Of a DNA stretch of 64,000 nt, positions 7,178 to 16,804 are shown one piece after another. Position 1 is the first letter of the stretch. Each line of letters starts with the position of its first letter. Under the pieces are notes generated by a model. That model was given only the letters and a program-made list of their open reading frames with translations, had not been told where the DNA came from and did not search any database. The translations under genes and the position numbers were made by a program. This DNA comes from Burkholderiales bacterium (GTDB lineage: Bacteria; Pseudomonadota; Gammaproteobacteria; Burkholderiales; Burkholderiaceae_C), in assembly GCA_026954015.1 (NCBI GenBank), contig JAIXLP010000010.1:1-64000 (forward strand). The letters run 5' to 3'.

Positions 7178-7198
7178 AAGCTGCGAGTTGAATAGCAA

Positions 7199-9019
7199 CT
7201 ATTTCCGCTGCGGCGGCACGTCCGTGCAGGAGCCATGCGCCACCTCGGCGGCCATGCCTATGCTTTCGCCCAGCGTGGGGTGCGGGTGGATGGTCTTGCC
7301 GATGTCCACGCTGTCGGCGCCCATCTCGATGGCAAGCGCCACCTCGCCGATCATGTCGCCCGCGTGGGTGCCCACCATGCCGCCGCCCACGATGCGGTGC
7401 GTCGCCTCGTCGAACAGCAGCTTGGTGAACCCTTCGTCGCGGCCGTTGGCGATCGCGCGGCCCGAGGCCGCCCAGGGGAACAGACCCTTCTTGACCTTCA
7501 CGCCCTGCGCCTTGGCCTGGTCTTCGGTGAGGCCCACCCAGGCGACTTCCGGGTCGGTATAGGCGACGCTCGGGATCACGCGGGCGTTGAAGGCGGCGCT
7601 GGCCAGGGCCTTGTCGCCCTTGAGTTCGCCCGCGATGACCTCGGCGGCCACATGCGCCTCGTGCACCGCCTTGTGCGCCAGCATGGGCTGGCCGACGATG
7701 TCGCCGATGGCGAAGATGTGCGGCACGTTGGTGCGCATCTGGATGTCGACGTTGATGAAGCCGCGCTCGGTCACCGCCACGCCCGCCTTTTCCGCCCCGA
7801 TCTTCTTGCCGTTGGGGCTGCGGCCCACGGCCTGAAGGACCAGGTCGTAGGTCTGCGGCGCGGGGGCGCCCCCACCGTCCGCACTTTCGAAACTCACCTC
7901 GATGCCCGCATCCGTCGCGCGTGCGCCCACGGTCTTGGTCTTGAGCATGATGTGGTCGAAGCGCGGCGCGTTCATCTTCTGCCAGACCTTGACGAGGTCG
8001 CGGTCGGCGCCCTGCATCAGGCCGTCGAGCATTTCCACCACGTCCAGGCGCGCGCCGAGCGTGCTGTAGACCGTGCCCATCTCCAGGCCGATGATGCCGC
8101 CGCCCAGGATCAGCATGCGCCTGGGAACTTCCTTGAGCGCGAGCGCGCCGGTGCTGTCCACGATGCGCGGGTCTTCGGGCATGAAGGGCAGGCGCACGGC
8201 CTGGCTGCCCGCAGCGATGATGGCGCGCTTGAACTGCACCACCTTCTTGGCGCCGGTCTTCTCCTGGCCGCTGCCGCTGGTCTCTTCGACCTCGATGTGG
8301 TGGGCGCCGACAAAGCTGCCATAGCCGCGCACGATCGTGACCTTGCGCATCTTGGCCATGGCCGCCAGCCCGCCGGTGAGCTTGCCGACGACCTTTTCCT
8401 TGTGGCCGCGCAACTGGTCGATGTCCACCTGCGGCGCGCCGAAGCTGATGCCCGCGGTCTTGAGGTGCGCCACTTCGTCCATGACGGCCGCGACGTGCAG
8501 CAGCGCCTTCGACGGGATGCAGCCCACGTTCAGGCACACGCCGCCCAGCGTGGCGTAGCGCTCGACGATGACGACCGAGAGGCCAAGGTCCGCGGCGCGG
8601 AACGCCGCCGAGTAGCCGCCGGGGCCGCCGCCGAGCACCAGCACGTCGCAGTCCACATCGGCGCCGCCGCCGTAGCTGGATGCTACAGGCGCAGGAGCTG
8701 CTGGCGCTTGACTGGCGGGCGCTGGAGCCGGTTTTGATGCTGAATCCGCGGGTGCAGGCGCAGGGGCAGCGGCCGCCGTATCGGCAACTTCGAGCGCCAG
8801 CAGCACGCTGCCCTCGCTCACCTTGTCGCCAAGCTGGACCTTGAGCTCCTTGACCACGCCGCCGGTCGACGACGGGATTTCCATCGACGCCTTGTCGCTT
8901 TCCACGGTGACGAGGCTTTGCTCGGCGCGGATGGTGTCGCCCACCGCGACGAGCACCTCAATCACCGCGACGTCCTTGAAGTCGCCGATGTCCGGAACCT
9001 TGATGTCGATCACTGCCAT
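7199..9019 (-). CDS. lpdA: Dihydrolipoyl dehydrogenase (E3) with N-terminal lipoyl domain
   Basis: 606 residues. Residues 1-80 form a lipoyl domain with the modified lysine in [13 protein letters not shown], followed by an Ala/Pro-rich linker. From about residue 125 comes the flavoprotein: FAD site VLGGGPGGYSAAFRAADLG, redox disulfide GGVCLNVGCIPSKALLH, NAD site LILGGGIIGLEMGTV, and the C-terminal catalytic histidine in TIHPHPTLGES. It reoxidises dihydrolipoamide for the pyruvate dehydrogenase complex. An E3 with its own lipoyl domain is known from some betaproteobacteria and Neisseria. The start is supported by AAGGAG upstream. It is the last gene of aceE-aceF-lpdA. A repeat copy lies in the linker. 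Confidence 0.95.
   Translation of the reverse strand: MAVIDIKVPDIGDFKDVAVIEVLVAVGDTIRAEQSLVTVESDKASMEIPSSTGGVVKELKVQLGDKVSEGSVLLALEVADTAAAAPAPAPADSASKPAPAPASQAPAAPAPVASSYGGGADVDCDVLVLGGGPGGYSAAFRAADLGLSVVIVERYATLGGVCLNVGCIPSKALLHVAAVMDEVAHLKTAGISFGAPQVDIDQLRGHKEKVVGKLTGGLAAMAKMRKVTIVRGYGSFVGAHHIEVEETSGSGQEKTGAKKVVQFKRAIIAAGSQAVRLPFMPEDPRIVDSTGALALKEVPRRMLILGGGIIGLEMGTVYSTLGARLDVVEMLDGLMQGADRDLVKVWQKMNAPRFDHIMLKTKTVGARATDAGIEVSFESADGGGAPAPQTYDLVLQAVGRSPNGKKIGAEKAGVAVTERGFINVDIQMRTNVPHIFAIGDIVGQPMLAHKAVHEAHVAAEVIAGELKGDKALASAAFNARVIPSVAYTDPEVAWVGLTEDQAKAQGVKVKKGLFPWAASGRAIANGRDEGFTKLLFDEATHRIVGGGMVGTHAGDMIGEVALAIEMGADSVDIGKTIHPHPTLGESIGMAAEVAHGSCTDVPPQRK
8694..8746 (+). repeat. Palindromic repeat copy inside the lpdA linker
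   Basis: The segment GGAGCTG-CTGGCGCTTGACTGG-CGGGCGCTGGAGCC-GGTTTTGATG matches the repeat seen in intergenic regions of this window (for example 60701-60752), including the central GCGCTTG-n-GGCGCTGGAG and the T-rich tail. It falls exactly in the Ala/Pro linker between the lipoyl and flavin domains, encoding part of SKPAPAPASQAPAAPAP in the antisense direction. Confidence 0.6.
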
Positions 9020-9031
9020 CTCAGGCTCCTT

Positions 9032-10690
9032 TCACAGCAGGATGCGGCGGTAGTCCGCCAGCACCTGACCGAGGTAGGCGTTGAAGCGCGCTGCGGCGGC
9101 GCCGTCGATCACGCGGTGGTCGTACGACAGCGACAGCGGCAGGATGAGGCGCGGCACGAAGACCTTGCCATCCCACACCGGCTTCATCGCGCTCCTGGAC
9201 AGGCCGAGGATGGCCACCTCCGGCGCGTTGATGATGGGCGTGAAATGCGTGCCGCCGATGCCGCCGAGCGAGGAAATCGACATGCAGCCGCCCTGCATGT
9301 CGGCCACGCCGAGCTTGCCGTCGCGCGCCTTCCTGGCGAGCTCGGACATCTCCTGGCTGATCTGCAGGATGCCCTTCTGGTCCGCGTCCTTCAGCACGGG
9401 CACCACCAGGCCGTTGGGCGTGTCGGCGGCGAAGCCGATGTGGTAGTACTGCTTGTAGACGAGGTTGTCGCCGTCCAGGCTGGTGTTGAACTCGGGGAAC
9501 TTCTTGAGCGCCGCGACCACCGCCTTGATGACGAAGGCGAGCATCGTCACCTTGACGGGGTTCTTGGCCTTCTCGCCCTCCTTGTTGGTCTGCACGCGGA
9601 AGGCTTCGAGCTCGGTGATGTCGGCCTCGTCGTTGTTCGTGACGTGCGGGATCATCACCCAGTTGCGCGCCAGGTTGGCGCCGCTGATCTTCTTGATGCG
9701 CGAAAGCGGCCTGGCCTCGACGGCACCGAACTTGGCGAAGTCCACCTTGGGCCAGGGCAGCAGGTCCAGACCCGCTCCCGAGCCGCCCGCGGGCGCCCTT
9801 GCCGCCTGGGCCTGCGTCTGCACGCTGCCCGCCATGACGGCGCGCGTGAACGATTGCACGTCCTCGAGCGTGATGCGGCCCTTGGGGCCGGTGCCCTTGA
9901 CCTCGGCGAGCGGCACGCCGAGCTCGCGCGCGGCCTTGCGCACCGAGGGGCTGGCGTGCGGCAGGCCGGCTACCGGCCCGCCGGGCTGGTGCGCGGGCAC
10001 CGCAGCAGCGGCTGGGGCCGGGGCGGGCGCCGGTGCGGCGGCCGGGGCGGGTGCGGCACTGGGCGCCGCGGGCGCTGGCGCCGGTGCCGGGGCGGCCGCC
10101 GCGGGCGCGGCTGCGCCTTCAAGCACCACCACCAGGTCGCCCGCGTTCACCTTGTCGCCGAGCTGCACCTTCATTTCCTTGACGACGCCGGACGCGGACG
10201 AAGGGATCTCCATCGACGCCTTGTCGCTCTCGACGGTGAACAGCGACTGCTCGGCCTTCACGGTGTCACCCACCGCGACGAGCAGCTCGATCACCGCGAC
10301 GTCCTTGAAGTCGCCGATGTCGGGCACGCGCACCTCCACGCGGCCCGTGGCCGAAGGGACCGCGGCGGCCTGTGGCGCCGGTGCGGGTGCTACAGCCTCA
10401 GGAGCTGCCTGCGCAGGCGCGGCGGGCGCTGGAACCTGATTCGATGCGGAATCTGCGGTTTCCACCACCAGCACGACCGAGCCCTTGCTCACCTTGTCGC
10501 CAAGCTGGACCTTGAGCTCCTTGACGACGCCCGATTCACTGGAGGGTATCTCCATCGAGGCCTTGTCCGATTCGACGGTGATGAGGCTCTGCTCCGCCTT
10601 GATCGTGTCGCCGGGCTTGACGAGCAGCTCGATCACGCCGACGTCCGAAAAGTCGCCGATGTCGGGGACTGTGACTTCCTTGAGTGCCAT
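9032..10690 (-). CDS. aceF: Dihydrolipoamide acetyltransferase (E2), two lipoyl domains
   Basis: 552 residues from the ATG at 10690, preceded by GAGGGGAAG. Two lipoyl domains (about 1-75 and 118-192), each with an [12 protein letters not shown] lysine motif, are joined by Ala/Pro linkers. An E3/E1-binding domain follows ([20 protein letters not shown]), then the trimeric catalytic domain ending [16 protein letters not shown] with the active-site histidine and the C-terminus ADYRRILL. It transfers acetyl groups from E1 to CoA in the core of the pyruvate dehydrogenase complex. It lies between aceE and lpdA with short spacers. Confidence 0.95.
   Translation of the reverse strand: MALKEVTVPDIGDFSDVGVIELLVKPGDTIKAEQSLITVESDKASMEIPSSESGVVKELKVQLGDKVSKGSVVLVVETADSASNQVPAPAAPAQAAPEAVAPAPAPQAAAVPSATGRVEVRVPDIGDFKDVAVIELLVAVGDTVKAEQSLFTVESDKASMEIPSSASGVVKEMKVQLGDKVNAGDLVVVLEGAAAPAAAAPAPAPAPAAPSAAPAPAAAPAPAPAPAAAAVPAHQPGGPVAGLPHASPSVRKAARELGVPLAEVKGTGPKGRITLEDVQSFTRAVMAGSVQTQAQAARAPAGGSGAGLDLLPWPKVDFAKFGAVEARPLSRIKKISGANLARNWVMIPHVTNNDEADITELEAFRVQTNKEGEKAKNPVKVTMLAFVIKAVVAALKKFPEFNTSLDGDNLVYKQYYHIGFAADTPNGLVVPVLKDADQKGILQISQEMSELARKARDGKLGVADMQGGCMSISSLGGIGGTHFTPIINAPEVAILGLSRSAMKPVWDGKVFVPRLILPLSLSYDHRVIDGAAAARFNAYLGQVLADYRRILL
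10401..10452 (+). repeat. Diverged repeat copy inside the aceF inter-lipoyl linker
   Basis: Positions 10401-10452 match the lpdA copy at 8694-8746 over the same length: GGAGCTGC at the start, CGGGCGCTGGA in the middle, GATG-C-GGAAT at the end. They lie in the Ala/Pro linker between the two lipoyl domains. Shared ancestry of the two linkers is an alternative explanation for this pair. Confidence 0.45.
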
Positions 10691-10706
10691 GGTCTTCCCC
10701 TCCTGT

Positions 10707-13406
10707 TCAGGCGTGCAGCGGATTGATCTTCTCGGTCTTGATCGCGTATTTGCGTATCGCCTCCGACACCCTGGCGCGCTCGACCACGCCCTCATCCGCC
10801 AGCGCCGTGAGCGCCGCCAGCACGATGTAGTGGCGGTTGATCTCGAAGTGCTCGCGCAGGCGGAAGCGGAAGTCGCTGCGGCCAAACCCGTCGGTGCCCA
10901 GCACCGTGTAGCTGCGCCCTTGTGGCAGGTGCGCGCGGATCTGCTCGGGGTAGGCCTTCACCCAGTCGGTCGATGCAACGACGGGCCCGGGGTGGTTCGC
11001 AAGCTGCTGCGCGACGAAGGGCACGCGCGCCGTCTCGCCGGGGTGCAGCAGGTTCCAGCGCTCGGCATCGACGCCGTCACGGCCCAGCTCGGTGAAGCTC
11101 GGGCAGCTCCAGACGTCGGCCTGCACGCCCCACTCGGCGGCCAGGAGCTTCTGCGCCTCCAGCGACTCGCGCAGGATGGTGCCGCTGCCCAGCAACTGCA
11201 CCCGCTTGGAGCCTTCCGCACCCGGCTGGCACAGGTACATGCCCTTGATGATCTGCTCTTCGGTGCCGGCGATGAGGCCCGGCATGGCGTAGTTCTCGTT
11301 GTGGATCGTGAGGTAGTAGTACACGTCCTCCTGCTTTTCGATCATGCGCTTCATGCCGTGGTGCATGATCACGCCGACCTCGTGCGCGAACGACGGGTCG
11401 TAGCTGATGCACGACGGCACCACGGCCGCGTGCATCTGGCTCTGGCCGTCGCCGTGCTGCAGGCCCTCGCCGTTGAGCGTGGTGCGCCCGGCGGTGCCGC
11501 CCAGCAGGAAGCCGCGCGCGTGCAGGTCACCCGCGGCCCAGGCCAGGTCGCCGAAGCGCTGGAAGCCGAACATTGAGTAGTACACGTAGAACGGCAGCAT
11601 GATGCGGTTGCTCGTGCTGTAGCTCGTCGCGGCGGCGATCCAGCTGGACATGCCGCCCAGCTCGTTGATGCCCTCCTGCAGCACCTGGCCGTCCGCCGCT
11701 TCCTTGTAGTAGGCGACCTCGCCCTTGTCCACCGGTGTGTAGAGCTGGCCTTGCGGGTTGTAGATGCCGATCTGGCGAAACATCCCTTCCATGCCGAAGG
11801 TGCGCGCTTCGTCGACCACGATGGGCACGACGCGCGGGCCCAGCGCCTTGTCGCGCAGCAGTTGCACGACGACGCGCACGAAGGCCTGCGTGGTGCTGAT
11901 TTCGCGGCCTTCGGCCGTCGGGTCGAGCACCGCCTTGAAGGTCTCCAGCGCCGGCACGGTGAAGCTCTCGTCCGACTTGACGCGGCGCGCGGGCAGGTAG
12001 CCACCCAGCGCCTTGCGGCGCTCGTGCAGGTACTTCATCGCCGGAGTGTCGTCGGCCGGCTTGTAGAACGGCAGCTTTTCGAGTTCGCTGTCGGGCACCG
12101 GGATGTTGAAGCGGTCGCGGAATGCGCGCACCGCGTCGTCCGAAAGCTTCTTGATCTGGTGCGCCGGGTTCTTGGCCTGCCCGGCCGCGCCCATGCCGTA
12201 GCCCTTGATGGTGCGCACCAGGAGCACCGAGGGCTGGCCCTGGTGCTGCGACGCGGAAGCGAAGGCCGCGTAGACCTTCTGCGCGTCGTGGCCGCCGTGG
12301 CGCAGTGCCCAGATTTCATCGTCGCTCATGTGCTCGACGAGCTTGAGCAGGCGCGGATCGCGGCCAAAGAAGTGCTTGCGGATGTAGGCGCCGTCGTGCG
12401 CGCGGAAGGTCTGGTAGTCACCGTCCAGCGTGTCCATCATCACCTTCTTGAGGATGCCATCCTTGTCGCGCGCCAGCAGCGGATCCCAACTGCTGCCCCA
12501 GAGGCACTTGATGACGTTCCAGCCCGCGCCGCGGAACTGCCCTTCCAGCTCCTGGATGATCTTGCCGTTGCCGCGCACCGGGCCATCCAGGCGCTGCAGG
12601 TTGCAGTTGATGACGAAGATGAGGTTGTCCAGGTGCTCGCGCTGCGCCAGGCGGATCGCGCCGGTGCTCTCGGGCTCGTCCATCTCGCCATCACCCAGGA
12701 ACACCCAGACCTTGCGGTTGGCGGTGTCGGCGATGCCACGCGCATGCAGGTACTTGAGGAAGCGCGCCTGGTAGATCGCCATCAGCGGCCCCAGGCCCAT
12801 CGACACCGTGGGGAACTGCCAGAAATCGGGCATCAGCCACGGGTGCGGGTAGCTGGAGAGACCCTTCTTGTAGCCCACCTCCTGGCGGAAGTGCACGAGC
12901 TGGTCTTCGGTGAGCCGCCCCTCCAGGAAGGCGCGCGCGTAGATGCCGGGCGAGCTGTGGCCCTGGAAGTAGACGCAGTCGCCGCCGTGGTTTTCACTCT
13001 CGGCGTGCCAGAAGTGGTTGAAGCCGGCCTCGAACATGTGCGCCACCGAGGCGTACGAGGCGATGTGCCCGCCCAGATCGCCACCGTCCTCGGGGTGCAT
13101 GCGGTTGGCGCGCACCACCATGATCATGGAGTTCCAGCGCATGTAGGCGCGCAGACGCCCTTCGATGTCGAGGTTGCCGGGGCTGCGCTGCTCTTCCTCG
13201 GGCTCGAGCGTGTTCACGTACCCCGTGGTGGCCGAGAACGGCATGTCGATGGAGTGCTCGCGCGCGTGCTCCAGCAACTGCTCCAGCAGGAAGTGCGCAC
13301 GTTCGGGGCCCTCCTTGTCGATGACGGCCGACAAGGCGTCCATCCACTCGCGGGTTTCTTGTTCGTCTGAATCGGCCGCCGCCGGGCTCTTGGTCGGGTC
13401 GCTCAT
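10707..13406 (-). CDS. aceE: Pyruvate dehydrogenase E1 component (homodimeric type)
   Basis: 899 residues, the usual size for the homodimeric AceE found in proteobacteria. The thiamine diphosphate motif [10 protein letters not shown] runs on to NLIFVINCN about 30 residues later. Conserved parts include [40 protein letters not shown] and [12 protein letters not shown]. It decarboxylates pyruvate and acetylates the E2 lipoyl groups. AGGAGACCCGAG precedes the ATG. It is the first gene of the minus-strand aceE-aceF-lpdA operon and is divergent from a histidine kinase gene across an AT-rich 163-bp region. Confidence 0.96.
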   Translation of the reverse strand: MSDPTKSPAAADSDEQETREWMDALSAVIDKEGPERAHFLLEQLLEHAREHSIDMPFSATTGYVNTLEPEEEQRSPGNLDIEGRLRAYMRWNSMIMVVRANRMHPEDGGDLGGHIASYASVAHMFEAGFNHFWHAESENHGGDCVYFQGHSSPGIYARAFLEGRLTEDQLVHFRQEVGYKKGLSSYPHPWLMPDFWQFPTVSMGLGPLMAIYQARFLKYLHARGIADTANRKVWVFLGDGEMDEPESTGAIRLAQREHLDNLIFVINCNLQRLDGPVRGNGKIIQELEGQFRGAGWNVIKCLWGSSWDPLLARDKDGILKKVMMDTLDGDYQTFRAHDGAYIRKHFFGRDPRLLKLVEHMSDDEIWALRHGGHDAQKVYAAFASASQHQGQPSVLLVRTIKGYGMGAAGQAKNPAHQIKKLSDDAVRAFRDRFNIPVPDSELEKLPFYKPADDTPAMKYLHERRKALGGYLPARRVKSDESFTVPALETFKAVLDPTAEGREISTTQAFVRVVVQLLRDKALGPRVVPIVVDEARTFGMEGMFRQIGIYNPQGQLYTPVDKGEVAYYKEAADGQVLQEGINELGGMSSWIAAATSYSTSNRIMLPFYVYYSMFGFQRFGDLAWAAGDLHARGFLLGGTAGRTTLNGEGLQHGDGQSQMHAAVVPSCISYDPSFAHEVGVIMHHGMKRMIEKQEDVYYYLTIHNENYAMPGLIAGTEEQIIKGMYLCQPGAEGSKRVQLLGSGTILRESLEAQKLLAAEWGVQADVWSCPSFTELGRDGVDAERWNLLHPGETARVPFVAQQLANHPGPVVASTDWVKAYPEQIRAHLPQGRSYTVLGTDGFGRSDFRFRLREHFEINRHYIVLAALTALADEGVVERARVSEAIRKYAIKTEKINPLHA

Positions 13407-13470
13407 CTCGGGTCTCCTAGGTACGCAACGATGATCAGGATAGATGCTTTAGTGTCTCACGAAACCGGAA

Positions 13471-13509
13471 AATTTCAAATAGTGTTTATGAATACCATGA
13501 TATGAAATT
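13471..13509. promoter_or_regulatory. AT-rich divergent control region with inverted repeat
   Basis: Between aceE (minus) and the kinase gene (plus), AATTTCA (13471-13477) and TGAAATT (13503-13509) form a perfect 7-bp inverted repeat spaced by 25 bases in a segment much richer in A and T than its surroundings. Candidate -10 sequences occur on both strands, but I cannot choose one. It is a plausible operator for the pyruvate dehydrogenase operon, the two-component genes, or both. Confidence 0.4.
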
Positions 13510-13569
13510 ACCAAGAAAACGGTGTGCCTCCTCCACTCCGTATGCATGAGTCCTCTATAAACTTCACTC

Positions 13570-16107
13570 ATGGTTTCCCCTAGTCTGCGCGCCAGCGCCC
13601 TCGCCATCGGGCCTTCGCCCGCGCGCCGTTGGCGCAGCTGGTGGCGCGGGCTCGCGCCGCACCGACAGGATAGGTTCGCGGCACTCGCACCGCTGGTGGC
13701 GGTATTTCTGTTCTTCGTGGCGATCATCGCGTCATTCTGGTACCTGCATTCGGAAGAGATCGCGCGCGAGCAAGGGGCGCTGCAGCGTGACGTGGAGTAT
13801 GCGCAGCAGCGCATACGCCTGCGGCTCATGGAGCGGCAGGAGCAGGTGATGCGCATCGCGCGCGATCTTTCCGGCAACACCATGACGGATGCGGATTTCG
13901 CCACCCAGGCCGATCTGCTGATCACCCAGTACCCGGAGATGCAGGCAGTCTCCTGGATCGACGCCGGGGGCCGCATCCGCGCCACCCAGTCCGCGCCCAC
14001 GCTGGCGAGCCGGCAACTGCGCGTCGTGGGTGAAGTGCTGCACCCCGGGAGCGCGACCGCGCAGGCCTTCCAGCAGGTGCGGCAGCTCGGACAGCCCGTC
14101 TACATCCAGCCCTTGCCCGAAGCGCAGGCACCGGCCGCCCTGCTGCAGTTGCAGGTGCCGCTGTACACGCAGGGACGCTTCACCGGCTCCGTGCTCAGCG
14201 AATACTCGGTGGACAGCCTGTTGCGCTACGGCACGCCGATCGAAGTGCTCTCGCGCTACGCGGTCACGCTGCTGGACGCCGACCACCACCTGCTGGCCGG
14301 CACGCCGCTGGCGCCGCGCGCGCACACGCTGCGACCCTGGACGGATCTGGCCAACGCCTACGACGCACCCATCGTGCTGCCGGGGCAGTCGCTGGTGCTG
14401 CGCGCGCAGGCCTACCGCACGTCGCTCGGGCTCGTGGGCAGCGGCCTGTTCTGGCTCGTCGGCGTGCTGAGCATCCTGACCGCGTGGCTGCTGCTCGGCA
14501 CCTGGCGCCATACGCGCCGGCGCCTGCAGGCGCAGGAGGCACTCGTGGCCGAGACGAACTTTCGCCGCGCGATGGAGAACTCGGTGCTCACCGGCATGCG
14601 CGCGCTCGACCTGCAGGGGCGCATCACCTACGTGAACGCAGCGTTCTGCCAGATGACGGGCTGGTCGGCCGAGGAGCTCGTTGGGCAGACGCCGCCCTAC
14701 AGCTACTGGCCCGAGAGCGAGCGCAACACGCTGCAAAGCAGGCTCTACGAGGAGCTTTCGGGCAAGGCGATGCCGGGCGGACTGCAGGTGCGCGTGCAGC
14801 GCAAGAGCGGCAGCGTGTTCGACGCGCGGCTGTACGTCTCGCCGCTGATCGACGGGCACGGGCGGCACACCGGCTGGATGACGTCGATGACCGACATCAC
14901 CGAACCCAACCGCGTGCGCGAGCAGCTCGTCGCCTCGCACGAGCGTTTCACCGTCGTGATGGAGGCGCTCGACGCCGCCGTGTCGGTCGCGCCGCTGGGC
15001 AGCAAGGAGCTGCTGTTTGCCAACCGGCTGTACCGCCAGTGGTTCGGCTCGCAGACGGACGGCCACTTGCAGCTGGTCGCGCAGGCCGGCGTGGTGCACG
15101 CGCAGACGCCCGACGACGAAGACGCGCTGATGGGCCTGCCCAGCCACACGATGACGCACGCGCATTCGGACAACGTCGAGCTCTACCTGCCCGACCTGGG
15201 CAAGTGGCTGGAGGTGCGCTCGCGCTACCTGCACTGGGTGGACGGGCGCCTGGCGCAGATGGTGATCGCCACCGATATCACGGCGCGCCGGCGCGCGCAG
15301 GAGCTCGCGGCCCAGCAGGCCGAGCGCACGCAGTCCGTGAGCCGGCTGATCACCATGGGCGAGATGGCCTCCAGCGTGGCGCACGAGCTCAACCAGCCGC
15401 TCACGGCGATCAGCAACTACTGCAGCGGCATGATCTCACGCGTCGAAGGCGGCCAGATCACCCAGGACACGCTGGTGGCCGCGCTGCAGAAGACCGCGCA
15501 CCAGGCACAGCGCGCGGGCAACATCATCCAGCGCATCCGCGCGTTCGTGAAAAAGAGCGAACCCAACCGCCAGCTCGCGAACGTGCTCGACATGGTGACC
15601 GAAGCGGTGGAGCTTGCCACCATCGAGCTGCGCCGCCACAACGTGCGCCTCACGCACTACGTGGCCGCGCGTCTGCCCATGCTGATGGTGGACCGCATCC
15701 TGATCGAGCAGGTGCTCATCAACCTCATGAAGAACGGCGCCGAGGCGATCGCGCAGGCCAACCGCCCGTCCGCGCAGCGCAGCGTGGAGCTGCGCGTGGT
15801 GCCGCGCCAGGTCGATGGCGTGGACGCGATCCAGTTCAGCGTCGAAGACACCGGTCAGGGCCTGCCGCCCGAGGTGCTCGAGCACCTCTTCAAAGCCTTC
15901 TATTCCACCAAGAGCGAAGGCATGGGCATGGGCCTGAACCTGTGCCGCAGCATCGTCGAGTCGCACCAGGGCAGGCTGCGCGCGGAGAACCTCTACAATG
16001 CGCACGAGGTCACGGGTTGTCTGTTCACTTTCTGGCTACCGCTGGCCGATGCAGCACCAGCCACTACAGACTTCATAGTGCAATCCGCCCGCAGGACCAC
16101 CGCATGA
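13570..16107 (+). CDS. Membrane-bound PAS-domain sensor histidine kinase
   Basis: 845 residues. A membrane helix near 36-59 (LAPLVAVFLFFVAIIASF) and a second near 283-305 (GLFWLVGVLSILTAWLLLG) frame a roughly 220-residue periplasmic sensor region. Two PAS regions follow (about 330-445 and 455-570), then a HisKA domain with the phosphoacceptor His605 in SSVAHELNQPLTAISNY, and an HATPase domain (INLMKNGAEAI, DTGQGLP, GMGMGLNLCRSIVE). This is the DctS/FixL/TtrS type of kinase. Its stop overlaps the start of the response regulator. Its position opposite aceE suggests a carbon signal such as a carboxylate, but the ligand is not shown by sequence. Confidence 0.88.
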   Translation: MVSPSLRASALAIGPSPARRWRSWWRGLAPHRQDRFAALAPLVAVFLFFVAIIASFWYLHSEEIAREQGALQRDVEYAQQRIRLRLMERQEQVMRIARDLSGNTMTDADFATQADLLITQYPEMQAVSWIDAGGRIRATQSAPTLASRQLRVVGEVLHPGSATAQAFQQVRQLGQPVYIQPLPEAQAPAALLQLQVPLYTQGRFTGSVLSEYSVDSLLRYGTPIEVLSRYAVTLLDADHHLLAGTPLAPRAHTLRPWTDLANAYDAPIVLPGQSLVLRAQAYRTSLGLVGSGLFWLVGVLSILTAWLLLGTWRHTRRRLQAQEALVAETNFRRAMENSVLTGMRALDLQGRITYVNAAFCQMTGWSAEELVGQTPPYSYWPESERNTLQSRLYEELSGKAMPGGLQVRVQRKSGSVFDARLYVSPLIDGHGRHTGWMTSMTDITEPNRVREQLVASHERFTVVMEALDAAVSVAPLGSKELLFANRLYRQWFGSQTDGHLQLVAQAGVVHAQTPDDEDALMGLPSHTMTHAHSDNVELYLPDLGKWLEVRSRYLHWVDGRLAQMVIATDITARRRAQELAAQQAERTQSVSRLITMGEMASSVAHELNQPLTAISNYCSGMISRVEGGQITQDTLVAALQKTAHQAQRAGNIIQRIRAFVKKSEPNRQLANVLDMVTEAVELATIELRRHNVRLTHYVAARLPMLMVDRILIEQVLINLMKNGAEAIAQANRPSAQRSVELRVVPRQVDGVDAIQFSVEDTGQGLPPEVLEHLFKAFYSTKSEGMGMGLNLCRSIVESHQGRLRAENLYNAHEVTGCLFTFWLPLADAAPATTDFIVQSARRTTA

Positions 16108-16730
16108 ACCTCACTCCCAAAAAAGGCACCGTCTACGTCGTGGATGACGACGAGGCGGTGCGCGACTCCTTGCAATGGCTGCTCGAGGGCAAGGACTACC
16201 GGGTACGCTGTTTCGACTCCGCCGAAGCGTTCTTCACGCGCTACGACCCGCGCGAGATCGCCTGCCTCATCGTGGACGTGCGCATGGGCGGCATGACGGG
16301 CCTCGAACTGCAAGACCGCCTGCTCGAACGCAAGTCGCCGCTGCCCATAGTCTTCATCACCGGCCACGGCGACGTGCCCATGGCCGTGAACACGATGAAG
16401 AAGGGGGCGCTGGACTTCATCCAGAAGCCGTTCAACGAACGCGAGCTGCTCGAACTGGTCGAGCGCATGCTGGGCACCGCGCGCGAGAGTTTTGCCGACC
16501 ACCAGCTCGCTGCGACGCACGAGGCGCTGATGGCCAAGCTCACCGGGCGCGAATCGCAGGTGCTCGAGCGCATCGTCGCCGGCCGCCTGAACAAGCAGAT
16601 CGCCGACGACCTCGGGATCAGCATCAAGACCGTCGAGGCGCACCGCGCCAACATCATGGAAAAGCTCGGCGCCAACACGGTGGCCGATCTGCTCAAGATC
16701 GCGCTCGGCCCCGCGACCGCGAAAGCCTGA
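16104..16730 (+). CDS. FixJ/NarL-type response regulator
   Basis: 208 residues starting at ATG 16104, overlapping the kinase stop (ATGA). The receiver domain occupies residues 1-125, with acidic residues in VYVVDDDEAVRD, the phosphorylated Asp58 in LIVDVRMGG, and the lysine in FIQKPFNEREL. A LuxR-type helix-turn-helix follows (LTGRESQVLERIVAGRLNK, IKTVEAHRANIMEKLGA). This is the cognate DNA-binding partner of the preceding kinase. Its targets are unknown. The divergent aceE operon is the nearest candidate. Confidence 0.92.
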   Translation: MNLTPKKGTVYVVDDDEAVRDSLQWLLEGKDYRVRCFDSAEAFFTRYDPREIACLIVDVRMGGMTGLELQDRLLERKSPLPIVFITGHGDVPMAVNTMKKGALDFIQKPFNERELLELVERMLGTARESFADHQLAATHEALMAKLTGRESQVLERIVAGRLNKQIADDLGISIKTVEAHRANIMEKLGANTVADLLKIALGPATAKA

Positions 16731-16740
16731 TTCTCTTTTG

Positions 16741-16791
16741 GTAGCTGATCGCGCTTTCCCGGCAAGGGCTGGAGTGCATTTTCATTGATAT
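16741..16791 (+). repeat. Palindromic repeat copy before folD
   Basis: GTAGCTGATCGCGC-TTTCCCGGCAAGGGC-TGGAGTGCATTTTCATTGATA follows the shared pattern of this repeat (TAGCTG, imperfect stem, TGGAG, T-rich tail with TGATA). It fills most of the gap between the response regulator gene and folD. Confidence 0.6.
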
Positions 16792-16804
16792 TTCACACCG
16801 TGCC

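Noticed and set aside
9960..10130. Ala/Pro-coding tandem-like stretch in aceF taken as a DNA repeat or CRISPR
   Set aside because: The periodicity comes from Ala-Pro codons in the protein linker. There are no spaced identical repeats, and no CRISPR array or cas gene occurs in the window.
7235..13370. Very long open frames on the plus strand opposite aceE, aceF and lpdA (up to 600 codons)
   Set aside because: They are antisense shadows produced by high GC and biased third positions. Their translations are rich in Arg, His, Ala and Val with no family motifs, and the minus strand encodes complete enzymes there.
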